From Candidatus Phyllobacterium onerii (lineage in GTDB: Bacteria > Pseudomonadota > Alphaproteobacteria > Rhizobiales > Rhizobiaceae): a DNA stretch of 64,000 nucleotides. The notes below the pieces were generated by a model. The model was given only the letters and a program-made list of their open reading frames with translations. It was not told where the DNA came from and did no database searches. Below, piece by piece: positions 1 through 7,654 of the stretch (position 1 is its first letter; each line of letters starts with the position of its first letter). Position numbers and translations under genes: made by a program. The DNA is taken from the NCBI RefSeq assembly GCF_028331445.1, contig NZ_JAQMHX010000013.1:62001-126000 (forward strand). The letters are read 5' to 3'.

Positions 1-41
1 AGCACGGTTGCGGCGAAAAAGAGCATCGTTCCTGTTTCCAT
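1..41 (-). CDS. N-terminal fragment, probable LysE/RhtB-family amino-acid exporter
   Basis: Reading leftward from an ATG at 41, the first 13 codons encode METGTMLFFAATV and continue off the window edge. This hydrophobic start resembles the first membrane helix of LysE/RhtB exporters, which often lie divergent from an Lrp-family regulator, as here. No clear ribosome binding site precedes the ATG. The fragment is too short for a firm call. The assignment rests mainly on the divergent arrangement. Confidence 0.4.
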   Translation of the reverse strand, partial: METGTMLFFAATV

Positions 42-145
42 GGATGGAATCATAGGGCAGTGGTTTCGCAATTTGGTTGCGAAGATGCCATTCTACGGCC
101 TAGATTTGGCATTGGAATCTCCATGGGACAAAAAGTTAGCATCAC

Positions 146-610
146 ATGCCAATAAAACTGGATGACATAGATCGGCGTATCCTGCGTGCCCTGCAACGCG
201 ATGGGCGGCTGCAGAATGTGGAGCTTGCCAAAGAAGTGGGCTTGTCACCCTCTCCCTGCTTGCGCCGGGTCAAGCTCCTGGAGGAGGCCGGGATTATCGA
301 TCGCTACGTGGCGGTTCTCAATGCAGCGAAGATCGGCCTCGGTCTGTCGATGTTCGCGCGGGTCTGGTTGACGGCACAGGATGCCGAAACCATAGATCAT
401 TTCATGGATGCCATGAAGCAACTTCCCCAAGTGATGGAGTGCTACATCATGCTCGGAGAGAGTGACGCCCTGCTGCGCGTGGTCGTAGCCGATCTGGATG
501 ACTACCGCCGCTTCCAGGCTGCGCACCTGACGCGGAAAAATGGAATTCAGAATGTCAAAACCGACGTGCCAAGCCAGATCGTGAAGCAGACCTACACTCT
601 GCCACTATGA
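146..610 (+). CDS. Lrp/AsnC-family transcriptional regulator
   Basis: The 154-residue protein has the normal length and order of the family. An N-terminal winged helix-turn-helix (about residues 5-55, with LAKEVGLSPSPCLRRVKLLE as recognition region) is followed by a RAM/AsnC ligand-binding domain (about 65-140). Such proteins bind amino acids and regulate amino-acid transport or metabolism genes as oligomers. The gene is divergent from a probable LysE-type exporter whose start lies at 41, so local control of that exporter is the likely role (inference). The ligand cannot be read from the sequence. Confidence 0.93.
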   Translation: MPIKLDDIDRRILRALQRDGRLQNVELAKEVGLSPSPCLRRVKLLEEAGIIDRYVAVLNAAKIGLGLSMFARVWLTAQDAETIDHFMDAMKQLPQVMECYIMLGESDALLRVVVADLDDYRRFQAAHLTRKNGIQNVKTDVPSQIVKQTYTLPL

Positions 611-926
611 TATTCCGGCATCCAACCCGCGCAGCCTGATACTTACGGTAGCGTTATATCCGTGCTTGCAATCAAAAGATGAACGCGGCATTCTAATCTT
701 GGCAATGCCGTCGATCGCTGACACGGGTTAACCTGATGCGTCATTCACCTGCAGAATTGCTAAACCCAGGACATTTTCACACGGGTACAACTTTCGAAGC
801 GATGGCTTCGGAGGAATGCCTCAACTCGACATTTTATCCAAGGGACGGACGCATCGCGGCATTGCCAACCGGAACGCATGGTGCGTCCCCGGGGGAAACG
901 CCTACACTATCGCAAGGAAGATCACG
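611..926. other. Non-coding stretch between lrp-like gene and Cys-repeat protein
   Basis: I see no supported gene here. A short open frame beginning at 736 has no recognisable content and no good ribosome binding site. The right end must hold the promoter and leader of the gene starting at 927. I could not identify a convincing -35/-10 pair or operator. Confidence 0.5.
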
Positions 927-1622
927 ATGAACCAGTTTCGTTTCAACATATTCGCCGCGACGGTGATTGCCGGCGCTGGCCTGGCATTTCTCACGCTCCC
1001 GGCATCGGCACAATCCGTTACCAAGACGTGCAGCACACAATATCAAGCTGCCAAGGAGGCTGGTACGCTCAAAGGCCAGAAATGGCCGGACTTCCTGTCA
1101 GCTTGCAGCGCGAAGCTGAAGACCGACGATGGCGCAGCGGCAGCCGCGCCCGCCGAAAAGACCCCAGCCAAAAAGACGGCAAAGGATACGGCCACAAAAC
1201 CGGCCAAGACGACGCAAACGGCGACTTCAACCACCAGCGGCGGGATGTCGGCAAAAGCGGTCACCAAGGAATGCAGCACACAGTATCAGGCTGCCAAAAC
1301 GGCGGGCACGCTCAATGGCCAGAAATGGCCGCAGTTCCTTTCTGCCTGCAGCGACAGCCTGAAATCGGACAATTCTGATGCGACCGTTCCTGACGAACCC
1401 GCACCCACCAAGGCTGCCACTACCAAAACAACGAAGACACAGGTGGCCAAGGCACAGACCTCCGCCGATGGCAAGCCTCTGTCTCCCGCTCAGGTCGCAT
1501 TCCGCGCACGCATCAGCGAATGCGGCGATCAGTGGCAGCAGGCCAAGGCAAGCAACAAAACCCGCGGCCTGACCTGGCCGCAATACTGGAGTGCCTGCAA
1601 CACGCGCCTCAAGTCCGAATAA
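927..1622 (+). CDS. Secreted protein with three C-x24-C tryptophan/cysteine repeats
   Basis: The start at 927 is chosen because an AGGAAG ribosome site precedes it and because it opens a typical signal peptide (MNQFRFN, hydrophobic core, cleavage after ASA at about residue 28). The open frame does extend upstream to 816, without support. The mature protein has three copies of a 26-residue unit bounded by cysteines, with pattern C-x3-Y/W-x3-K-x9-W-P-x-F/Y-x2-A-C, starting near residues 35, 115 and 195. They are joined by Ala/Lys/Thr/Pro-rich linkers. Each unit probably closes with its own disulfide in the periplasm. I do not recognise a function. Similar proteins in this order are annotated as hypothetical. 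Confidence 0.85.
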   Translation: MNQFRFNIFAATVIAGAGLAFLTLPASAQSVTKTCSTQYQAAKEAGTLKGQKWPDFLSACSAKLKTDDGAAAAAPAEKTPAKKTAKDTATKPAKTTQTATSTTSGGMSAKAVTKECSTQYQAAKTAGTLNGQKWPQFLSACSDSLKSDNSDATVPDEPAPTKAATTKTTKTQVAKAQTSADGKPLSPAQVAFRARISECGDQWQQAKASNKTRGLTWPQYWSACNTRLKSE

Positions 1623-1652
1623 TCCTGATTGAAATTGGGGATGTAAGAAAAC

Positions 1653-1680
1653 CGCCCGGGCACCCAGTCCGGGCGTTTTC
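1653..1680 (+). terminator. Rho-independent terminator
   Basis: A perfect 7-bp stem CGCCCGG / CCGGGCG is followed by TTTT, 30 bases after the stop codon of the Cys-repeat protein gene. It should end that transcript and isolate it from the gene at 1733. Confidence 0.85.
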
Positions 1681-1732
1681 ACTAGAACCGTCACTGTTCA
1701 TCGGCATCATCAATCAACATCAGGAGAAAGCC

Positions 1733-2158
1733 ATGCCTATTCAGGATCTCGTCGATTCAATTGCAACGCAAGCCAATCTCGATCCACAAGCGGCGGAGAA
1801 GGCCGCAGGAACGGTACTATCCGTGCTCCAGCACGAGGCTCCCGAACAAGCAGCAACAATATTCGCAAAGATCCCGGGTGCTACCGAACTTGCCCAAAAC
1901 TTCGATGTCATGGCAAGCGGGGCTCAGTCGGGTGGCTTTCTGTCAAGCGTGACCAGCATGCTTGGGGGTGTGGCGGGTGAAAAGGTTGGCGCGCTGGTCA
2001 ATGGTGTCGCCGCACTGAAAGAGAGCGGGCTGACCGTCGAACAGATCCAGGAAGCTGGAGCTGCGGTGCTGGCCCATGCCAAGGAATACGCCGACCCAAA
2101 ACTTGTCGATCAGCTTCTAGATTCGGTGCCCGGCCTGAAAGGTCATCTCGGCCTTTGA
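1733..2158 (+). CDS. DUF2780/VcgC-like small protein of unknown function
   Basis: The 141-residue protein starts at an ATG with AGGAGAA five bases upstream. It has no signal peptide. The sequence is Ala/Gly-rich and helical: an N-terminal segment with LDPQAAEKAAGTVLSVL, a glycine-rich middle (SGGFLSSVTSMLGGVAG) and a C-terminal helix ending in a VPGLKGHLGL tail. This arrangement resembles the DUF2780 (VcgC/VcgE) type of protein, whose role is unknown. That assignment is from memory of the pattern and is tentative. The gene stands alone between a terminator and a DUF454 gene. Confidence 0.75.
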   Translation: MPIQDLVDSIATQANLDPQAAEKAAGTVLSVLQHEAPEQAATIFAKIPGATELAQNFDVMASGAQSGGFLSSVTSMLGGVAGEKVGALVNGVAALKESGLTVEQIQEAGAAVLAHAKEYADPKLVDQLLDSVPGLKGHLGL

Positions 2159-2225
2159 ATGCAATGGGCTGACATTCTGCATCCGGCCATGTAAACCGTT
2201 CCAAGGTTATCAGGAATCGAGCGGA

Positions 2226-2600
2226 ATGAACGGCACCAAACGGACATTTTATTTCGTGCTCGGATGGATGATGGTGGCGCTCGGCTTCATTGGCGCGCTT
2301 CTGCCCGTCATGCCGACAACGATCTTTCTCATCATCGCCGCCTGGTGTTTCAGCCGCTCGTCGCCGCGATTTGAAAAGTGGCTGCTTAAACATCCGGTGT
2401 TCGGGCCGACACTCGTGCAATGGCGCGAGCACGGAGCAGTGCCGAAACGCGTAAAATGGATTGCTTGCGGTGGCATGGCATTGGGCTACGCCACTTTCAT
2501 GTATTTTGCCCGGCCGTCACCTCTGCTCGGAGGGGTGGTGGCGGTCTTTTTCATTGCCTGCGCCGCTTACGTTTTGACCCGTCCGAGTCTGGCGGCGTAA
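2226..2600 (+). CDS. YbaN/DUF454 family inner-membrane protein
   Basis: The 124-residue protein has the DUF454 signature: an N-terminal helix with LGWMMVALGFIGALLPVMPTT, then FLIIAAWCFSRSSPRFEKWLL, followed by KHPVFGPTLVQWREHGAVP and two C-terminal membrane helices. Length and motif order match E. coli YbaN. The family is of unknown function. A weak GAGCGGA ribosome site precedes the ATG. The gene is monocistronic as far as can be seen. Confidence 0.92.
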   Translation: MNGTKRTFYFVLGWMMVALGFIGALLPVMPTTIFLIIAAWCFSRSSPRFEKWLLKHPVFGPTLVQWREHGAVPKRVKWIACGGMALGYATFMYFARPSPLLGGVVAVFFIACAAYVLTRPSLAA

Positions 2601-2666
2601 CGAGAGGGTTCCAGGTTTTGACTGGACCATTCCCCATCTGCCACTCACTTCATCCAATTCGAAATC

Positions 2667-2782
2667 TCTCGGTGATCCTCGGGCTTGACCTGAGGACCCA
2701 CACTTTCTTGAAGGAATGACAGCCCCACGCCTGGATTGAGCATCCCAATGGGTCCTCGGGTCAAGCCCGAGGATGACGGAAA
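2667..2782. repeat. Palindromic intergenic repeat of rhizobial type
   Basis: Two arms of about 30 bases, at 2671-2700 and 2749-2779, are near-perfect reverse complements built around GATCCTCGGGCTTGACC and its complement, separated by 48 bases. Repeats with this core are dispersed through genomes of this order, and their false translations give peptides such as SVILGLDPRTH. It lies between the ends of the convergent DUF454 gene and the CUT1 operon, where it may also act as a bidirectional hairpin. Confidence 0.8.
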
Positions 2783-2815
2783 GGGAAGCGCAATTCAACC
2801 ACGACCTGAAACGCT

Positions 2816-3892
2816 CTAGACGCGCTTGCCGGTCGCCTTGTCGAAGATGTGCAAAGCACTCGCATCGATATTGAAGCGCTGCGACGCACCCACTGCGATT
2901 TGCGACCGTGGAGGCAAGCTTGCTGTCAGGCGCTGGCTGCCGATTGTCGAGGTAACGACCAGTTCCGGGCCGGTCAGTTCTACCACTTCGACCTTTGCCT
3001 CGATGGCAAGGCCTGCGTCTTCCGATGACGCCAGTGTCAGACTTTCCGGACGAATGCCTATGATCACATCGCGAGCGCTCGCGGCATTTTCCCGTAATGC
3101 TTGGGGGAGGGGGATGCCACTGAGCGAGCCATCAATGTGCGCGATACCGTCGGCGACCGTAGCATCCAGCATGTTCATCGGCGGCGAACCAACAAAGCCT
3201 GCAACATAGCGCGTGGCCGGGCGATTATAGATCTCATCCGGAGTGGCAAGCTGCTCGATCTGACCATCGCGCATGACGGCGATGCGGGTTGCGAGCGTCA
3301 TCGCCTCGATCTGGTCATGCGTCACATAAACAATCGTGGTGCCAAGCATCTGGTGCAGGCGCTTGAGCTCAGTTCGCATCTCCATGCGCAGTTTCGCATC
3401 GAGATTGGACAAGGGCTCGTCGAAAAGAAATATTTGCGGATCGCGCACCAGTGCCCGGCCGATGGCAACACGCTGTCGCTGACCTCCGGAAAGCTCGGAT
3501 GGCTTGCGGCCAAGCAGATTTTCGATCTGCAGGATTTTTGCCGCCTTTTGCACGGCCTCGGTGCGTTCGGCCGCAGGTACATTGCGCATCTCAAGGCCAA
3601 AGCCGATGTTTCGCGCCACGGACATGTTCGGATAAAGCGCATAGGACTGGAACACCATGGCGATGTCGCGGTCCTTGGGATGCACGCCGGTGACCGAGCG
3701 ATCACCGATGCGCACGTCACCGTCTGTCGCTTCGGCGAGCCCTGCGATGATGTTGAGAAGCGTGGACTTGCCGCAGCCGGAGGGACCGAGGAGTACGAGG
3801 AATTCGCCGCTGGCGAGTGACAGGTCGATGCCCTTCAGCGTTTCGACGGCGCCATAGCGCTTGCGAACATTAATGAGCTCGAGCGCACTCAT
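2816..3892 (-). CDS. CUT1 sugar ABC transporter ATP-binding protein (UgpC/MalK type)
   Basis: The 358-residue ATPase carries Walker A LGPSGCGKST (about residue 36), signature LSGGQRQRVAIGRAL, Walker B IFLFDEPLSNLD and the switch His in YVTHDQ. A C-terminal TOBE region (from about 235) is typical of MalK/UgpC proteins that energise carbohydrate uptake. It is the last gene of the operon 8896-2816 and overlaps the upstream kinase gene by 4 bases. The substrate is unknown. The accompanying SIS isomerase and PfkB kinase suggest a sugar or amino-sugar derivative (inference). Confidence 0.96.
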   Translation of the reverse strand: MSALELINVRKRYGAVETLKGIDLSLASGEFLVLLGPSGCGKSTLLNIIAGLAEATDGDVRIGDRSVTGVHPKDRDIAMVFQSYALYPNMSVARNIGFGLEMRNVPAAERTEAVQKAAKILQIENLLGRKPSELSGGQRQRVAIGRALVRDPQIFLFDEPLSNLDAKLRMEMRTELKRLHQMLGTTIVYVTHDQIEAMTLATRIAVMRDGQIEQLATPDEIYNRPATRYVAGFVGSPPMNMLDATVADGIAHIDGSLSGIPLPQALRENAASARDVIIGIRPESLTLASSEDAGLAIEAKVEVVELTGPELVVTSTIGSQRLTASLPPRSQIAVGASQRFNIDASALHIFDKATGKRV

Positions 3893-4833
3893 AGAGCTTC
3901 CTCCGGTGGCGTATGCGGATCTTCGCCATCATAGCGGCGCGGAATGGTGGAGATGGCTTTGGACGCAACGCGAACTCCAGCAGCAAGGCTTGCCCCGAGC
4001 GTTTGGCCGCTTGCCAGCGCTGCGAGGAAGGCGGCATTGAACACGTCACCGGCACCAATCGTATCGGCAACCTGAACAAGGGGCGCCGTTACCGAGACAA
4101 GCTTGTCATCGGAGCCGACGGCCAGTGCCCCATCGGGTCCTCGCTTGACGACAACGATGGCATCCCTCGGCATCAACGCCTTGAGCCTGTGCGCGGCCTC
4201 GGCAGGCTCGACGCTGTTGGCGAGGCGCGTCGTTTCGACCTCATTGAACAGGGCGATGTGGCAGCGTGCCAGCCACCCGCACGCCTTGATGCGGTTGGTC
4301 TCGGTCCAGCCATCGATCGGCCAGCCGGTATCGAGCGCAATGCGGATATCATTGGCATCGGCCCAATCGAACAATTCGTCATATTGTGCAACGAGGGCGT
4401 CGGTCAGGAAGGAGCCGCAAAGGATGGCGGTGCCGCCCTTCAGCCGCTCGGTGTCGAGCGTCGTAATGACGTCGAGCCAGGACAATGCCGCGATGTGACC
4501 GCGCGTCGTAAAGAAAGTACGCTCGCCATTCGGGTGGGTAATGCCGACGGAAAGTGTCGTGCCCATGGGCGCAACCGGCCAGCGCGCTGAATGCTTGCCG
4601 AAACCCTGGCGCAGCCATTCGCCGAACTGGTCATTGCCGACATTGGCGGCGATCTGGAAATCAAAACCGAGCCCATCCCAGGTCAGCGCGGCATTGCCGG
4701 CGGAACCGCCGACGCGCAATTCGTCGTAATCCACCATGATCTCGGTTCCGGGCGTAGGCCATGGATCGGCCGGGCCGAGGATCAAATCGACATTGACGTT
4801 TCCGATGACGGCGAGTGGCTGCATCGCTCTCAC
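3889..4833 (-). CDS. PfkB-family carbohydrate kinase
   Basis: The 314-residue protein has the ribokinase fold signatures: N-terminal VIGNVNVDLILG, the glycine pair in RVGGSAGNAALTWDGLG, and the C-terminal ATP/anion-hole motif DTIGAGDVFNAAFLAAL, whose Asp is the catalytic base. A GTG start at 4833 overlaps the stop of the SIS gene (GTGA). An ATG three codons later (4824) is an equally good start. Family members phosphorylate ribose, fructose, ketosamines or nucleosides. In this operon it should phosphorylate the imported sugar or the product of the SIS enzyme. Confidence 0.92.
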   Translation of the reverse strand: MRAMQPLAVIGNVNVDLILGPADPWPTPGTEIMVDYDELRVGGSAGNAALTWDGLGFDFQIAANVGNDQFGEWLRQGFGKHSARWPVAPMGTTLSVGITHPNGERTFFTTRGHIAALSWLDVITTLDTERLKGGTAILCGSFLTDALVAQYDELFDWADANDIRIALDTGWPIDGWTETNRIKACGWLARCHIALFNEVETTRLANSVEPAEAAHRLKALMPRDAIVVVKRGPDGALAVGSDDKLVSVTAPLVQVADTIGAGDVFNAAFLAALASGQTLGASLAAGVRVASKAISTIPRRYDGEDPHTPPEEAL

Positions 4834-5855
4834 TCGTCCCGCGTGATCTTGGTCGAGCGAACGGGCGTGCCGAGATCGGCAACGCGCGCGCCGGCAAAAC
4901 CGAGCATGAAGTGCTGGGCGGCGGGCAGGAGCGCAAAAACGGCCGCTATGCCGCTGGCTACCCCCAAATCAATCGTCGTGGTGCCTTTGAGCGGCGCTTC
5001 CCCCGATGCATCGAACACCACAACAGGCGATCCGGCCTCCCGTGCCGAGATTGCCAAGCGCGCGACCAATTCCGACGTTGCATCCTTGGCACGGAAGAGG
5101 ACGACACCGACCTTCGGTCCGAGCATTTCCATCGGACCGTGGCGCAATTGCCCGCCTTCGAGCGAAAAGCACGGGATGCGTGAAAGTTCGGTGAGGCCAA
5201 GCGCAATCGCCTCCGCGACACCCTGCATGCGGCGACCGGAGGTTACGACGGCCGATACGCCCGATAATGCGGCGACCGCAGCATCGACATTGGGCTTACT
5301 CTCGCCATTCAAGATGGCGAGCGCTTCGGCCGGATCCTCGCCTAGCGCACCGAGCACCGCCAGATGCAGGGCAAAACTGACAGTCAGACTGCGCGTTGCC
5401 GCAAAGGCATTTTCCGTACCGCCGGAACCGACCATTGACGGAACGGTGCGGGCAAGGGTGGAACCGCCTTCGAGCGTCAAGCCGAAAGTATCGGCCCGAA
5501 CGCCCGCCTCGGCAAACCAGCGCAGGATTTCGGCGCTTTCACCCGACTGCGAGGTCACGAGAATTGTTTTGCCGACTAATGGTAGCGGCTGGCCAAGTTG
5601 TTCGGATAGCGGCAGTGCCACGGCATCGATACCAAGGCCGCGATAAAGGGGTTCCACCGCACGGCCAACCGCATGCGAACCACCCATGCCGAGCAGCAGC
5701 AGACGCCCGGTCATACGCAGGGATTGGGCGATGGTCACCGCAAGTGGCGCTGCCGCCTCGAACGAGGAAATCGCATCGGCATTCTGCCGCGCCATTTCTT
5801 TCAAGATGGCGATAAGACCGATAGGTTTGTTCTTTTGCGAAGAAGACATGCTCAT
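4830..5855 (-). CDS. Double-SIS-domain phosphosugar isomerase/deglycase, GlmS-like
   Basis: Two SIS domains fill the 341 residues: the first has LLLGMGGSHAVGRA and the TSQSGESAEI phosphate loop, the second AVVTSGRRMQ and GLTELSRIP. Compared with the isomerase half of E. coli GlmS, the residues equivalent to catalytic Glu488 (ELS), His504 (in GQLRHGP, 16 residues later) and Lys603 (five residues before the C-terminus, STKITRDE) are all present. There is no glutaminase domain. It may therefore interconvert or deaminate an amino-sugar phosphate, or cleave a ketosamine phosphate like FrlB. The gene lies between permease and kinase genes, overlapping both by 4 bases. An internal ATG at 5849 is an alternative start. 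Confidence 0.88.
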   Translation of the reverse strand: MSMSSSQKNKPIGLIAILKEMARQNADAISSFEAAAPLAVTIAQSLRMTGRLLLLGMGGSHAVGRAVEPLYRGLGIDAVALPLSEQLGQPLPLVGKTILVTSQSGESAEILRWFAEAGVRADTFGLTLEGGSTLARTVPSMVGSGGTENAFAATRSLTVSFALHLAVLGALGEDPAEALAILNGESKPNVDAAVAALSGVSAVVTSGRRMQGVAEAIALGLTELSRIPCFSLEGGQLRHGPMEMLGPKVGVVLFRAKDATSELVARLAISAREAGSPVVVFDASGEAPLKGTTTIDLGVASGIAAVFALLPAAQHFMLGFAGARVADLGTPVRSTKITRDE

Positions 5856-6697
5856 CCTTTGACGCCGCCGCTTGTCAGGCCCGCGATCAGCGCGCGCTGC
5901 ATGAAGAGACCAACGATGAGCGGGGGGAGGGCGGCAAGCACACCCGCTGTGGCAATCAATCCGTAATCCGAGACGCGTCCGCCGGCGAGATCGGCGATCG
6001 CCACGGTCAAGGTTTTGGCCCGCTGGTCCGACGTGAACAACAGGGCATAGAAGAATTCGTCCCAGGCAAGCAGGAACGCGAAGAGTGCAGCGGTCGCCAT
6101 CACGGGCGCTGCGAGCGGCAGGGTGATCAGCCGCAGGATCTGATCGAGCCGGGCACCATCCATGGTCGCAGCGCTTTCAATCTCGCGCGGGATCGAATCG
6201 AAGCCCGATTTCATCAGCCATGTGGTGAATGGCGCTAGGATGGTGAGGTAAACCAGTGCCAGACCAAAGACATTGTTGAGGAGGCCTGCCCAGGCAAGGG
6301 TCATGTAGAGCGGTACGGCCAAGGCGACCGGAGGCAACATGTAGGTGGCAATGACTGCATAAAGTGACCAGCCAACGGAAGGTGTGCGCGATACGGCCCA
6401 GGCGGAGGGGACGGCTACCATGAGCGCCGCTACAGTCGCCATGCCGGCAACCTTGATGCTGTTGAACAGCGAGGCAACGAAAGCTTCCCCGGCACTGTTC
6501 GCGACGGAAGAAAGCAGGACACCGTAGCGGGACAGATCGACCGTATCGGGCCACCAGTGCAAAGGCTTGGCGATAAGATCCGGCGTCGAGGAAATGCTCA
6601 TGACGAAGAGCCAGACCACGGGGGCGAGGATCACAACCAGAAGCAATAAAGCGGCGAGGTGGACGAGTATTGTTGCGGTGAGGCTGCGACGTTCCAT
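5852..6697 (-). CDS. CUT1 sugar ABC transporter permease (MalG type)
   Basis: The 281-residue protein has six predicted membrane helices and the EAA loop (EIESAATMDGARLDQILRLI) that docks to the ATPase. The start MERRSL at 6697 is chosen because it overlaps the stop of the upstream permease as TAATG and follows an AGGAG site. The open frame continues upstream only as a shadow of that permease. It forms the membrane channel with the gene at 6697-7578. Confidence 0.95.
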   Translation of the reverse strand: MERRSLTATILVHLAALLLLVVILAPVVWLFVMSISSTPDLIAKPLHWWPDTVDLSRYGVLLSSVANSAGEAFVASLFNSIKVAGMATVAALMVAVPSAWAVSRTPSVGWSLYAVIATYMLPPVALAVPLYMTLAWAGLLNNVFGLALVYLTILAPFTTWLMKSGFDSIPREIESAATMDGARLDQILRLITLPLAAPVMATAALFAFLLAWDEFFYALLFTSDQRAKTLTVAIADLAGGRVSDYGLIATAGVLAALPPLIVGLFMQRALIAGLTSGGVKG

Positions 6698-7578
6698 TAT
6701 GACACTCCTGCGCTTTTGCGGATCAGGGCGGCATAAGCGACGGCAAGCACTGTCACGAGGAGTGTCACGATCAAAGCAAGGGACGCCCCGGATCCCGCTC
6801 GCTGGAAGGAAAACGCCTCCTGGTAGACGAGGATCGACAATGTGCGTGTGCTGTTGGCCGGACCGCCGCGCGTCATGACCCAGATAATGTCGAAGACCTT
6901 GAACGCCTCGATGGTGCGCAAGACAAGCGCCACCATCAAGGGCCCGGCGAGGTAGGGCATGATGACGAAGCGGAAGCGCGACCAGGCGCCGGCTCCGTCG
7001 ACCATGGATGCAGCGGTGATATCGCGCGGCACGGCCTGCAGGGCGGCGAGCGCAATCAGCGCCACCAGGGGAAAATTCTTCCAGCAATCGGCCACAATAA
7101 GCGAGGCGAGGGCAGTGCCAGGCTCGCCCAGCCAGGAACGATAGGCATTGATAAGGCCGAACTGCATCAGCATCGCGTTCAGTGCGCCATATTCGGGATT
7201 ATAGATCAGCCGCCACAGTGTGGCATTGACCACGGTCGGCAGCGCCCAGGGCAGAATCATCAGCGCGCGCAGGACGGAGCGGCCGTAAAACTGCTGGTTG
7301 AGCAGCAGGGCGGCAAGAACGCCGATAACCATCTCCGCGGATACGGACAGGACGGCAAACCAGAATGTAGTGATCAGCGTGCGTTGAAAATTCGAACCGG
7401 ACAGTATCTTCACGTAATTATCGAGGCCAACGAAACTGCCTTCGGTACCGACGAGCTTGGCATCGGTGAAGGAGAGCCGCACCGTATCAATGAGAGGCCA
7501 ACCGATAATCGCAACCATGACGATCAGGAGCGGCAGCATCAGGAGCCATGCGCGGGTGGTGATCCAGGTGCTCGTCAT
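6697..7578 (-). CDS. CUT1 sugar ABC transporter permease (MalF/UgpA type)
   Basis: The 293-residue protein starts with the short cytoplasmic N-terminus and first helix (LLMLPLLIVMVAIIGWPLI) usual for UgpA-like permeases. The EAA motif reads ITAASMVDGAGAWSRFRFVIMP. Six membrane segments are visible. It is translationally coupled to the second permease. A hairpin at 7618-7645 separates it from the upstream binding-protein gene. Confidence 0.95.
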   Translation of the reverse strand: MTSTWITTRAWLLMLPLLIVMVAIIGWPLIDTVRLSFTDAKLVGTEGSFVGLDNYVKILSGSNFQRTLITTFWFAVLSVSAEMVIGVLAALLLNQQFYGRSVLRALMILPWALPTVVNATLWRLIYNPEYGALNAMLMQFGLINAYRSWLGEPGTALASLIVADCWKNFPLVALIALAALQAVPRDITAASMVDGAGAWSRFRFVIMPYLAGPLMVALVLRTIEAFKVFDIIWVMTRGGPANSTRTLSILVYQEAFSFQRAGSGASLALIVTLLVTVLAVAYAALIRKSAGVS

Positions 7579-7617
7579 GAAATAAAGCCTGCCACGAAAT
7601 CAATCATTGGGAAAAAT

Positions 7618-7650
7618 GAAGGCGGCAGGACTGCCTGCCGCCTTCATCGT
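7618..7650 (-). terminator. Intra-operon hairpin with U-tract between binding protein and permease genes
   Basis: A perfect 12-bp stem (GAAGGCGGCAGG at 7618-7629 with its complement at 7634-7645) has a 4-base loop. Read on the minus strand it is followed by ATTTTTCCC. It lies 10 bases after the binding-protein stop, inside the operon. It probably causes partial termination or protects the 3' end so that the binding protein is made in excess (inference). Confidence 0.75.
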
Positions 7651-7654
7651 GCTA

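Noticed and set aside
816-926. N-terminal extension of the Cys-repeat protein
   Set aside because: The ribosome site and signal peptide both place the start at 927.
2420-2798. Open frames on both strands giving peptides like SVILGLDPRTH
   Set aside because: They are translations of the palindromic intergenic repeat and its flanks, a known source of false gene calls in this order.
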